Shown in pieces: positions 1 through 7,427 of a stretch of 64,000 bases of DNA. A program made the translations under genes and the position numbers. Position 1 is the stretch's first letter. The number at the start of each line of letters is the position of its first letter. The notes under the pieces were generated by a model. The model saw only the letters and a program-made list of their open reading frames with translations. It did no database searches and had not been told where the DNA came from. The stretch comes from Hyphomicrobiales bacterium (GTDB lineage: Bacteria; Pseudomonadota; Alphaproteobacteria; Rhizobiales; Aestuariivirgaceae). The DNA lies in the NCBI GenBank assembly GCA_016792825.1, contig JAEUMI010000134.1, positions 24,342 through 88,341 of the forward strand, read 5' to 3'.

Positions 1-1235
1 GCGTTGAAAAAGATGTCGTTCTCAATCCGATCAAGCACGACACAGCCAACGAGATCGCCCAGCCATTCGAACCGAAAGACTGGAAGAAAGGCGAATGCGA
101 CCCGATCCCGGGGAAAACCATGCCGATGGTGATCAGCGTCGAACGGGACTATCCGCACATCTATGAGCGCTTTACCGCGCTCGGGCCGCTGATGGATTCC
201 GTCGGCAATGGCATCAAGGGCATGGCCTGGAAAACCGGCCATGAGGTCGAGCACCTCAAGGCATTGAACGGGGTGCATCTTGATGGCGCCAACAAGGGAC
301 TGGCCCGCATTGTCACTGACATCGACGCTGCAGAAACCATCCTGATGCTGGCGCCGGAAACCAATGGTGAGGTTGCGGTGAAAGCCTGGGAGGCGTTGTC
401 GAAGGCAACAGGCCGCGAACACGCCCATCTTGCCCTTCCAAAGGAGGATGAAAAGATCCGCTTTCGCGATGTTGTCGCCCAGCCGCGCAAGATCATCTCG
501 GCGCCCACCTGGTCGGGCCTTGAAAGCGAGAAGGTCTGCTATAATGCCGGCTATACCAACGTCCATGAACTGATCCCATGGCGCACACTAACCGGCCGCC
601 AGCAGCTTTATCAGGACCATTTGTGGATGAGGGCATTCGGCGCGTCGCTTTGCGTCTACCGGCCGCCCCTGGACCTCAAGGCGATCGCCCCGGTTCGCGG
701 GCTAAAGCCAAATGGCGAAAAGGAGATTGTCCTCAATTTCATCACGCCGCACCAGAAATGGGGAATCCATTCCACTTACACGGACAACCTGCTGATGTTG
801 ACCCTGTCTCGCGGCGGGCCGATCGTCTGGCTGAGTGAAACGGATGCCGCCAAGGCGGGCATTGTCGACAATGACTGGGTCGAAGCGTTTAACGCCAATG
901 GCGCGCTCGTTGCCCGCGCCGTCGTTTCACAACGCATGAAGGAGGGAACTCTCTTCATGTATCACGCCCAGGAAAAGATCGTGAATGTGCCGGGTTCCGA
1001 GATGACCGGAAACCGCGGCGGCATCCACAATTCCGTAACGCGCATCGTGATCAATCCGACCCACATGATCGGCGGCTATGTCCAGTTGGCCTATGACTTC
1101 AACTATTACGGAACGATCGGCACCAACCGCGACGAGTTTGTGGTGATCCGCAAACTGAAAACCGTCGATTGGCTGGAACGGCCCCATCCCGACGCCGCCA
1201 AGAATGTTTCCCTCATCCCGCAAGCTGCCGAGTAA
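1..1235 (+). CDS. narG: Respiratory nitrate reductase alpha subunit, 3' part
   Basis: The frame is open from base 3 and ends with TAA at 1233-1235, giving about 410 residues of a subunit that is usually near 1240 residues. The N-terminal Fe-S region and most of the Mo-bisMGD domain therefore lie outside the window. The visible part has the C-terminal molybdopterin-dinucleotide-binding fold typical of NarG, with stretches such as TGNRGGIHNS and VQLAYDFNYYG. The protein would reduce nitrate to nitrite on the cytoplasmic face of the membrane. Identity is secured by narH, narJ and narI following directly, with narH 14 bases downstream. The promoter is outside the window. Confidence 0.95.
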   Translation, partial: VEKDVVLNPIKHDTANEIAQPFEPKDWKKGECDPIPGKTMPMVISVERDYPHIYERFTALGPLMDSVGNGIKGMAWKTGHEVEHLKALNGVHLDGANKGLARIVTDIDAAETILMLAPETNGEVAVKAWEALSKATGREHAHLALPKEDEKIRFRDVVAQPRKIISAPTWSGLESEKVCYNAGYTNVHELIPWRTLTGRQQLYQDHLWMRAFGASLCVYRPPLDLKAIAPVRGLKPNGEKEIVLNFITPHQKWGIHSTYTDNLLMLTLSRGGPIVWLSETDAAKAGIVDNDWVEAFNANGALVARAVVSQRMKEGTLFMYHAQEKIVNVPGSEMTGNRGGIHNSVTRIVINPTHMIGGYVQLAYDFNYYGTIGTNRDEFVVIRKLKTVDWLERPHPDAAKNVSLIPQAAE

Positions 1236-1249
1236 GAAGGACCTCATCG

Positions 1250-2779
1250 ATGAAAATTCGCGCGCAAATCGCCATGGTTCTCAATCTCGACAAATGCATC
1301 GGGTGCCATACCTGTTCGGTAACCTGCAAGAATGTGTGGACCAGCCGGGAAGGCATGGAATATGCCTGGTTCAACAATGTCGAAACAAAGCCCGGCATTG
1401 GCTATCCGAAGGATTGGGAAAATCAGGACCGCTGGAATGGCGGCTGGCGCAGAAAGCGCAACGGCAAGATTGAACCGAAGATTGGCGGCAAATGGCGCAT
1501 TCTGGCAAACATCTTCGCCAATCCGAACATGCCGGAGATTGATGATTACTACGAGCCGTTCACTTTTGACTACGATCACCTGAAATCAGCACCAGAGATG
1601 GAAGCGTTCCCGACCGCGCGCCCACGTTCGCTCATCACGGGCGAGCGCATGGAAAAGATTGAATGGGGCCCGAACTGGGAGGAAATACTTGGCGGCGAAT
1701 TTGCCAAACGCTCCATGGATGCCAATTTCGAGGGCGTCCAGAAGGATATTTACGGCCAGTTTGAAAACACCTTCATGATGTATTTGCCGCGGCTGTGCGA
1801 GCACTGCCTCAACCCAACCTGTGCCGCCGCCTGCCCATCTGGCGCGATTTACAAGCGCGAGGAAGATGGCATTGTTTTGATTGACCAGGACAAGTGCAGG
1901 GGCTGGCGCATGTGTGTTTCAGGCTGCCCCTACAAGAAGATCTATTTCAACTGGTCAAGCGGCAAGTCCGAAAAGTGCATCTTCTGCTATCCCCGCATCG
2001 AGGCCGGGCAACCCACCGTATGCTCGGAGACGTGCGTCGGCCGCATCCGCTATCTCGGTGTCATGTTGTATGATGCTGACCGCATTGAAGAAGCCGCAAG
2101 CGTTGCTGACGAGAAGGACCTCTATGGCGCGCAGATGGGTATTTTTCTCAATCCTGAAGACCCGTCCGTGATCGCCCAGGCGCGTGCCGACGGTGTGCCG
2201 GACGCGTGGCTGGAGGCAGCGCGGCATTCGCCGGTTTACAAGATGGCTATGGAGTGGAAGGTGGCTTTTCCGCTGCATCCTGAGTACCGCACGTTACCCA
2301 TGGTCTGGTATGTCCCCCCGCTTTCGCCGATCACAGCAGCGGCGGAAGCTGGAAAAATGGGAACGGATGGCGCCATGCCGGACGTTCGCTCGCTCCGCAT
2401 TCCATTGAGATATCTTGCGAACCTGCTGACTGCGGGCGACGAGGAGCCAGTAGCGAAGGGCCTTGAGCGCATGCTCGCCATGCGCAGCTATATGCGGGCG
2501 AAAACCATCGATGGGGTGATCGACGGGGCCATCGCCAAAAAGGTAGGACTTACGTCCAAGCAGATTGAGGAAATGTACCACATCATGGCAATTGCCAATT
2601 ATGAGGACCGTTTCGTCATCCCGACAACGCACCGTGAAGCGACCGAAGACGCTTATGAGCTACGCGGCCAATGCGGCTTCACGTTTGGCGACGGCTGCAT
2701 GCCTAGCGACAGCAAGGTGAATCTGTTTGGCGGCGTCAAACTCAAGAATGACAAGGCCAATACAGGAGCGTTGGGATGA
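1250..2779 (+). CDS. narH: Respiratory nitrate reductase beta (Fe-S) subunit
   Basis: This 509-residue subunit passes electrons from NarI to NarG. All four cysteine groups are visible: CIGCHTCSVTC near residue 20, CEHCLNPTCAAAC, CRGWRMCVSGC and CIFCYPRI...CSETC. The tryptophan in CRGW replaces one cysteine, the known mark of the [3Fe-4S] cluster of NarH. Length matches the family at about 510 residues. I start it at ATG 1250, just after the narG stop, because upstream in-frame starts would run into narG and the family N terminus is MKIRAQIAMVLNLDKC. Its stop overlaps the narJ start (ATGA). Confidence 0.97.
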   Translation: MKIRAQIAMVLNLDKCIGCHTCSVTCKNVWTSREGMEYAWFNNVETKPGIGYPKDWENQDRWNGGWRRKRNGKIEPKIGGKWRILANIFANPNMPEIDDYYEPFTFDYDHLKSAPEMEAFPTARPRSLITGERMEKIEWGPNWEEILGGEFAKRSMDANFEGVQKDIYGQFENTFMMYLPRLCEHCLNPTCAAACPSGAIYKREEDGIVLIDQDKCRGWRMCVSGCPYKKIYFNWSSGKSEKCIFCYPRIEAGQPTVCSETCVGRIRYLGVMLYDADRIEEAASVADEKDLYGAQMGIFLNPEDPSVIAQARADGVPDAWLEAARHSPVYKMAMEWKVAFPLHPEYRTLPMVWYVPPLSPITAAAEAGKMGTDGAMPDVRSLRIPLRYLANLLTAGDEEPVAKGLERMLAMRSYMRAKTIDGVIDGAIAKKVGLTSKQIEEMYHIMAIANYEDRFVIPTTHREATEDAYELRGQCGFTFGDGCMPSDSKVNLFGGVKLKNDKANTGALG

Positions 2780-3537
2780 AAACCCTCAAGGTTCTTTCCG
2801 CCCTCCTCTCCTATCCGACAGCCGATCTGATGGCTGCCCATGATGAGCTGTGCATGGTCCTTGAGCAGGAGGCGGTTCTGCCAAAGCCGCAGCGCAAGGC
2901 TTTGCAGAATCTGCTGGATGACCTTGCCAGCGGCGATCTGATGGATGCCCAGGAACGCTATATCCTGCTCTTTGACCGCACACGTTCTTTGTCGCTTCAC
3001 CTGTTCGAACATGTGCACGGCGAGAGCCGAGACCGCGGCCAGGCAATGGTCGATCTGATCAAGGTCTATGAGGACGGCGGCTATAGCCCAACAACGGCTG
3101 AGCTTCCCGACTTCCTGCCGCTGTTTCTGGAGTATGCCTCAACCCTGTCACCAACCCAGGCCATCGAGCTCATTGGCCAGCCGTCACATGTTTTCGGCGC
3201 GTTGCGCGAGCGGCTTAAGAAACGCGGTTCCGTCTACGAGGCGGTTTTCGCTGCATTGATCCAGTTGAGCCAGGCCGAGCTCGACGAAGACATGATCGCG
3301 CGGCTTCTGGCGGAACCTGATCCCGAACCAGACGATCTTGAGGCGCTCGATGCCGCCTGGGCCGAGGAGGAAGTTCTTTTCGGGCCCGGTGCGGCGGCGG
3401 ACTCCTGCGGCAAGGATGGCCTTTCCGCCAAGCTGCGCCAGGCTAGAAGGCCCGCTCCCGGACTTGAAATTGAGCCCGGAAGTGGACCGCGTACGACATT
3501 CGCCTATTCCAGCAACGCCAACCGGCCGGGAGACTGA
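2776..3537 (+). CDS. narJ: Nitrate reductase molybdenum cofactor assembly chaperone NarJ
   Basis: This 253-residue protein belongs to the NarJ/TorD-type chaperones, which hold apo-NarGH until the Mo cofactor and the proximal Fe-S cluster are inserted. It is not part of the final enzyme. The family pattern is seen in the all-helical N-terminal half (LSYPTADLM, then LFEHVHGESRDRGQAM near residues 75-92) and the acidic region around residues 170-195. The last 50 residues look low in complexity and poorly conserved. It overlaps narH by four bases (ATGA), so translation is probably coupled, and narI starts three bases after its stop. Confidence 0.93.
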   Translation: MKTLKVLSALLSYPTADLMAAHDELCMVLEQEAVLPKPQRKALQNLLDDLASGDLMDAQERYILLFDRTRSLSLHLFEHVHGESRDRGQAMVDLIKVYEDGGYSPTTAELPDFLPLFLEYASTLSPTQAIELIGQPSHVFGALRERLKKRGSVYEAVFAALIQLSQAELDEDMIARLLAEPDPEPDDLEALDAAWAEEEVLFGPGAAADSCGKDGLSAKLRQARRPAPGLEIEPGSGPRTTFAYSSNANRPGD

Positions 3538-3540
3538 ACC

Positions 3541-4272
3541 ATGCGTGACAGTATTTTTACCATTCTCTTCGTCTGGTATCCCTATGTCTGTCTCACCGTT
3601 TTCCTGGTGGGCAGCCTTATCCGCTACGACCGCGAACAATATTCATGGAAAGCGAGTTCAAGCCAGATCTTGCGCCGGAAGCAGTTGACATGGGGATCAA
3701 ATCTTTTTCATTTTGGCATACTTTTTCTGCTCTTCGGGCATACGGTGGGGCTTCTCACGCCCACATCGATTTACACCCTGTTCATGACCGTTGAACTGAA
3801 ACAACTGGTTGCCGTCATTGCAGGTGGCGTGGCTGGCGTGGTTTGCTTCATTGGCCTCTCGCTCCTCCTTCATCGCCGCTTGTTTGACGCTCGCATTCGA
3901 GCCACCAGCACGCGCATGGATATTGTTGTGCTGATCATCCTGTGGGTACAACTCACACTCGGTCTGGTTACCCTGCCCTATTCACTCGCCCATTCGGACG
4001 GCTCGGCCATGCTGATATTAGCACATTGGGCTCAGGGCATCCTGACGCTGCATCCAGTTGAAGCAAGTACATTGCAGGGGCTGGACTGGCCCTATCTGAC
4101 GCACCTCGTGCTTGGCATGACGCTGTTCCTGGTGTTCCCATTCTCGCGTCTTGTTCATATCTGGTCAGCACCGGTTTGGTATCTTGGCCGCCGCGGCTAT
4201 CAGGTGGTGCGCACCCGCCGGGCTTTGACGGGCCGAAGCGGTCCAAAATCAACACATCAGCCAGCGGAGTGA
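3541..4272 (+). CDS. narI: Respiratory nitrate reductase gamma subunit (cytochrome b)
   Basis: This 243-residue integral membrane cytochrome b takes electrons from quinol and hands them to NarH. Five hydrophobic helices are visible. The four expected heme ligands are at His57 and His67 and at His188 and His206, one residue off the E. coli NarI positions 56, 66, 187 and 205, so both hemes b should be bound. Length is normal. The stop overlaps the start of the next gene as TGATG at 4270-4274, which ties the isomerase to the nar operon. Confidence 0.96.
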   Translation: MRDSIFTILFVWYPYVCLTVFLVGSLIRYDREQYSWKASSSQILRRKQLTWGSNLFHFGILFLLFGHTVGLLTPTSIYTLFMTVELKQLVAVIAGGVAGVVCFIGLSLLLHRRLFDARIRATSTRMDIVVLIILWVQLTLGLVTLPYSLAHSDGSAMLILAHWAQGILTLHPVEASTLQGLDWPYLTHLVLGMTLFLVFPFSRLVHIWSAPVWYLGRRGYQVVRTRRALTGRSGPKSTHQPAE

Positions 4273-5120
4273 TGGTCATGAATATGTCAGCGGGTTGCAC
4301 GGTGAAGTCGACTATCGCTCCCAAACCGAAAGCAGTAACCGTCAATGGCATTGAGATTCCGCGGGCGGAGATCGCGCGGGAAACTCAAAATCATCCCGCC
4401 AAATCACCAATCGAAGCCTGGAAGGCTGCAGCTCAGGCACTTGCCATCCGCGAATTGCTGCTCCAGGAGGCAAAGCGGCTCAATATCGTGGCCCAACCAA
4501 TGGGGGACGATGAAGGGCGCCGCGAGACGGAAGACGAGTCTTTGGTTCGACTGATGATAGAAAGCGAAATCACTACACCAAAAGCCAGTATTGAAGACTG
4601 CCAGCGCTACTACGCCCAGAACCTCCGGCGATTCCGCTCGCCAGCAATTTTCGAAGCCTCTCACATCCTGCTCATCGCTGCGCCGGGTGATGCGAAGGCG
4701 CGTGCGACCGCGCGTGGCCAGGCTACGCTGGTCATCGCAGAGCTGCAAGCCCACCCTGCTGCCTTCGCAGATTTGGCGAGACAGCATTCTGCTTGCCCAT
4801 CCCGCGAAGTCGGCGGCAATCTTGGACAAATTGGCCCTGGCCAGACTGTGCCGGAATTCGAACAGGCACTGGGAACTCTTGCGGTCGGGGTTATTCACGG
4901 GGATCCGATCGAAAGCCGGTATGGATTTCACATCGTTCGGCTGGACCGCCGTGTGGATGGCAAGCAACTGCCTTTTGAAATGGTGCGTCCGCGCATTGCG
5001 GCCTATCTTGAAGAACATGTGAGGCGAACGGCAATCCGCCAATACATCAGCTTGCTTGCCGGCCGTGCAACCGTGAACGGCATTGATCTTGCCGCTTCCA
5101 ATTCCGCCCTCCTGCAGTGA
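4272..5120 (+). CDS. NifM/PpiC-like parvulin prolyl isomerase of the nar operon
   Basis: A 282-residue parvulin-type peptidyl-prolyl cis-trans isomerase. The parvulin domain spans about residues 140-240 with FEASHILL, GGNLGQIGPGQTVPEFEQAL and SRYGFHIVRLDRR. The N-terminal 130 residues are helical and resemble NifM/SurA-like chaperone arms. I see no signal peptide, so it probably acts in the cytoplasm on nitrate reductase folding. Genes of this type follow narGHJI in several proteobacteria. ATG 4272 was chosen because it overlaps the narI stop; further ATGs at 4278 and 4284 are possible. The exact client protein is inferred from position only. Confidence 0.85.
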   Translation: MVMNMSAGCTVKSTIAPKPKAVTVNGIEIPRAEIARETQNHPAKSPIEAWKAAAQALAIRELLLQEAKRLNIVAQPMGDDEGRRETEDESLVRLMIESEITTPKASIEDCQRYYAQNLRRFRSPAIFEASHILLIAAPGDAKARATARGQATLVIAELQAHPAAFADLARQHSACPSREVGGNLGQIGPGQTVPEFEQALGTLAVGVIHGDPIESRYGFHIVRLDRRVDGKQLPFEMVRPRIAAYLEEHVRRTAIRQYISLLAGRATVNGIDLAASNSALLQ

Positions 5121-5129
5121 GTTGAAGCC

Positions 5130-5486
5130 ATGCTGCTCGGTGCACTGATGACAGAACTGAAGGACGAAGCCGCAGCGAAAGCAACTCTCCTGTCACTTGG
5201 CGACATCATGCTTGTTAACGAAGTTGAGGCCGCGCGGCTCGCCCATGACGAGAGCCTTGGCGAATATGCGGCAGGTGCGGCCCAGCGCTTTGCGCACCTG
5301 GCATCAGATGAAGACTGGCTTAAACTGATGACAGCATTGGAAAATTCGAAATCCCCCGCCGCAACGTGTCTGGCCACGATGGTCAGGTGGTCCCTGCTAC
5401 GTGATGCACGGGAGGCAGCTCCCGCCGATGCAGGAGCTGGCTGTTCCTGCGGAGCCGGCGGAACCGCCAGCCATGACAAGCCGTAG
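5130..5486 (+). CDS. Small protein of unknown function in the nar operon
   Basis: A 118-residue soluble protein that I do not recognise. It starts nine bases after the isomerase stop and ends inside the start of the hemerythrin gene, so it is probably part of the same transcript. The first 90 residues read as mixed helices with an acidic bias. The tail carries a CSCGAG motif near residue 105 that could bind a metal, but only two cysteines are present. No membrane segment or signal peptide is visible. Its position suggests a role in nitrate reductase assembly or use, which is inference. Confidence 0.6.
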   Translation: MLLGALMTELKDEAAAKATLLSLGDIMLVNEVEAARLAHDESLGEYAAGAAQRFAHLASDEDWLKLMTALENSKSPAATCLATMVRWSLLRDAREAAPADAGAGCSCGAGGTASHDKP

Positions 5487-6060
5487 CTCCCTACCGAGCA
5501 ACCAGAAGACCTTGCCGAGCGACAGGGGCAAATGGCTCATGCCTTTCATTGAGCAGATTCCAGACACTTTGTTGGATGAACCTCTTGAGTATATGTTCGC
5601 GGATCATTTTCGCCAAAGAGTTGCACTTACAATGCTGCAGCATTTTGCAGAGGAAGCTTCGGCGAGTCGGGCCGATGCTGATTCGATAGCAGCGTTTCTG
5701 ACCCATGACTTGGTTCTTCATTATGCCGATGAAGAAGAGGATCTCTTTCCGCTTGTACGCCTGCGTGCGTTGCCAGAAGATGAGCTTGGCGCTCTGCTCG
5801 CGCATCTCGGCGAAGATCATCACCGCAGCAAGGCAATGGTTGAGGATATCACCAGTGCATTGATACAGCATCCGGCCGAAAAGACCGTTCATCTTAACAC
5901 CAGCATCTGCAGCCTGATCCAGGGCTATGTTGTCAGTGAGAACCAGCACCTGACGGTTGAAAATGGTGTCCTTCTGGCAATTGCCCGTATTCGGCTGACG
6001 CCCATAGACCGAATGACGATCAGCCACGGGATGAAGATCCGTCGCGGGGTAATCCACTGA
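5473..6060 (+). CDS. Hemerythrin HHE-domain protein
   Basis: A 195-residue protein with a four-helix HHE cation-binding core between about residues 40 and 150. Candidate di-iron ligands are the His and Glu residues in MFADHFRQR, MLQHFAEE, LTHDLVLHYADEEEDLFP and GEDHHRSK. Such proteins bind O2 or NO or help iron handling. I chose ATG 5473 although it overlaps the previous gene by 14 bases; ATG 5401 would add a proline-rich extension from within that gene, and ATG 5539 is also possible. Its place between nar genes and the NO-related operon favours NO or O2 binding, which is inference. Confidence 0.75.
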   Translation: MTSRSSLPSNQKTLPSDRGKWLMPFIEQIPDTLLDEPLEYMFADHFRQRVALTMLQHFAEEASASRADADSIAAFLTHDLVLHYADEEEDLFPLVRLRALPEDELGALLAHLGEDHHRSKAMVEDITSALIQHPAEKTVHLNTSICSLIQGYVVSENQHLTVENGVLLAIARIRLTPIDRMTISHGMKIRRGVIH

Positions 6061-6088
6061 TATCATGAAGTTTCCTGCAGAGTGGCGC

Positions 6089-6102
6089 TTGATCATTGTC
6101 AA
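6089..6102 (+). promoter_or_regulatory. FNR/Dnr-type box before the cytochrome c gene
   Basis: TTGAT-CATT-GTCAA is a 14-base dyad with one mismatch to the FNR/Dnr consensus TTGAT-N4-ATCAA. Its centre is about 59 bases before the cytochrome c start codon, which leaves room for class II activation with a start near 6137. A second box of the same form lies at 6615-6628. It would be read by the DNR-like regulator at 13430-14131 or by an unlinked FNR. Confidence 0.7.
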
Positions 6103-6154
6103 GGCAGCTCACGGCCTGACCTGCTTTATTTCGACTCAGAATATGGAGACCGGA

Positions 6155-6526
6155 ATGAACATCAAAGTTTGCCTCTTTGCCTGCGCAGCGATTGCCGTTT
6201 TTGTTTCGTCCGCCGCTGCTGGCGACGCGGCGCTCGGCCAAAAGGTTTTCAATAAATGCAAGGCTTGCCATGAGGTAGCAGAGCCCAAGAATAGGGTGGG
6301 GCCCTCGCTCAAGGGTCTATTTGGCCGTAGCGCTGGAAGCGTAGAAGGTTTTGCCTATTCCGAAGCCATGAAAAACTCAGGCATCGTCTGGTCCGAAGAC
6401 ACCCTGAAGGCCTATCTGGCAGACCCCAAGACCGTTGTACCAGGCACCAAAATGTCATTCACCGGACTGAAAAAACACGAAGAGATTGAGAATATTCTTG
6501 AATATCTTGAGGAAGCCACAAAGTAG
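6155..6526 (+). CDS. Class I c-type cytochrome (c550/c2-like), periplasmic
   Basis: A 123-residue secreted cytochrome c. A signal peptide occupies about residues 1-22 and ends in SSAAA. The single heme site is Cys35-Lys-Ala-Cys38-His39, and Met100 in PGTKM is the likely sixth ligand. The FGRSAGS and VVPGTKM stretches are typical of mitochondrial/alphaproteobacterial cytochrome c2 proteins. I start at ATG 6155 rather than the in-frame ATG at 6065 because the longer form would bury the FNR box and lacks a signal peptide at its N terminus. It is a good candidate electron donor to the CuA subunit encoded downstream. Confidence 0.9.
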   Translation: MNIKVCLFACAAIAVFVSSAAAGDAALGQKVFNKCKACHEVAEPKNRVGPSLKGLFGRSAGSVEGFAYSEAMKNSGIVWSEDTLKAYLADPKTVVPGTKMSFTGLKKHEEIENILEYLEEATK

Positions 6527-6614
6527 CACCCGGCAATACTTTGCCCAGATCAGGGAGGGCTTCCAGCATAAGCTTATCAATACTCAAATATTCCACACCT
6601 TCCCGGATCCCGGC

Positions 6615-6628
6615 TTGATCTTGGTCAA
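6615..6628 (+). promoter_or_regulatory. FNR/Dnr-type box before the heme-copper operon
   Basis: TTGAT-CTTG-GTCAA lies about 67 bases (centre) before the first gene of the heme-copper operon at 6689. It has the same form, including the GTCAA right half, as the box at 6089-6102. The spacing fits activation at about -41.5 from a start near 6663. This points to induction by low O2 or NO rather than by oxygen. Confidence 0.72.
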
Positions 6629-6688
6629 GGAATTTCCCTGCCGACTCCTCGTAGCCTAGCACCAGGTTTTATCTTGCAGGAGGTTTCA

Positions 6689-6862
6689 ATGGCTGAAAAG
6701 CCCAAGCCAGAAAGCGCTGCCGCTCCTCTTGAGCGAATTCCATTCATGCAGCGGCTGCTCGACAACCCATTCCTGCTGTTGTTCATCGGCGTTGTGGTTC
6801 CCACCGTCATCTACATTCTCTGGGGGGTAATGGAAATTACCCAGATTCCTTTGGCAAAATAG
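6689..6862 (+). CDS. Small single-helix subunit of the heme-copper reductase
   Basis: A 57-residue protein with one membrane helix at about residues 31-50 (LLLFIGVVVPTVIYILWGV). The N terminus is charged and proline-rich. It starts at ATG 6689 behind a strong AGGAGG ribosome site at 6679-6684. The gene lies ten bases before the CuA subunit. Small one-helix subunits (IIa or CbaD-like) are known partners of B-family heme-copper oxidases, and this is the most likely role. Sequence similarity to a named family is not obvious by eye. Confidence 0.75.
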   Translation: MAEKPKPESAAAPLERIPFMQRLLDNPFLLLFIGVVVPTVIYILWGVMEITQIPLAK

Positions 6863-6871
6863 AGGTCCACC

Positions 6872-7426
6872 ATGGCAATTTTTCCTCCGCAGACTCGAAT
6901 CTGGTGGAATGAGCCAGTCGCCAAAGCTGAATTGGTCTGGATTTCTGTCGCATTTCTGTGGGGGCTTATCATGTTTTTCATGATGATCTACTGGCACATT
7001 TATGGCCAGCAGAACCTGTCCACGCAAGTTGGCCGAATTGATCCCGCAGTGTTTGAGCAGCGAACGAACGAGTTTGCCGAAAAATTCAGAATCCGGGACG
7101 AAGGTGACACCGGCGTGCCTGTTGTAAGGCCGCCGCCGGGTGGTGATGCCTACATGCTGGCACGCACTTTCGACTGGTGGCCGGTGCTTGAACTTGAAAA
7201 AGGGAAACCATACAAACTGCATATCTCATCTGTTGATTTGCAGCATGGATTTTCACTGCTGCCCATCAACATGAATATCCAGGTTCATCCTGGCCTTGAG
7301 CACATTATCACTATTACGCCGACCGAGGCAGGCACCTATGGAGTCGTCTGCAACGAATATTGCGGACTGGGGCACCACCAGATGACCGGTCGTATTTATG
7401 TCGTCGAGCCGGGCCAGGGAGGCTGA
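6872..7426 (+). CDS. CuA-containing subunit II of a heme-copper reductase
   Basis: A 184-residue subunit II with one N-terminal membrane helix (about residues 21-42) and a periplasmic cupredoxin domain. The complete CuA site is visible: His125 in DLQHGF, then Cys160, Cys164, His168 and Met171 in CNEYCGLGHHQM. CuA accepts electrons from a soluble cytochrome c, probably the cytochrome at 6155-6526. Length and single helix fit the short B-family (ba3-like) subunit II rather than A-family CoxB. The stop is one base away from the subunit I start. Confidence 0.92.
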   Translation: MAIFPPQTRIWWNEPVAKAELVWISVAFLWGLIMFFMMIYWHIYGQQNLSTQVGRIDPAVFEQRTNEFAEKFRIRDEGDTGVPVVRPPPGGDAYMLARTFDWWPVLELEKGKPYKLHISSVDLQHGFSLLPINMNIQVHPGLEHIITITPTEAGTYGVVCNEYCGLGHHQMTGRIYVVEPGQGG

Positions 7427-7427
7427 T

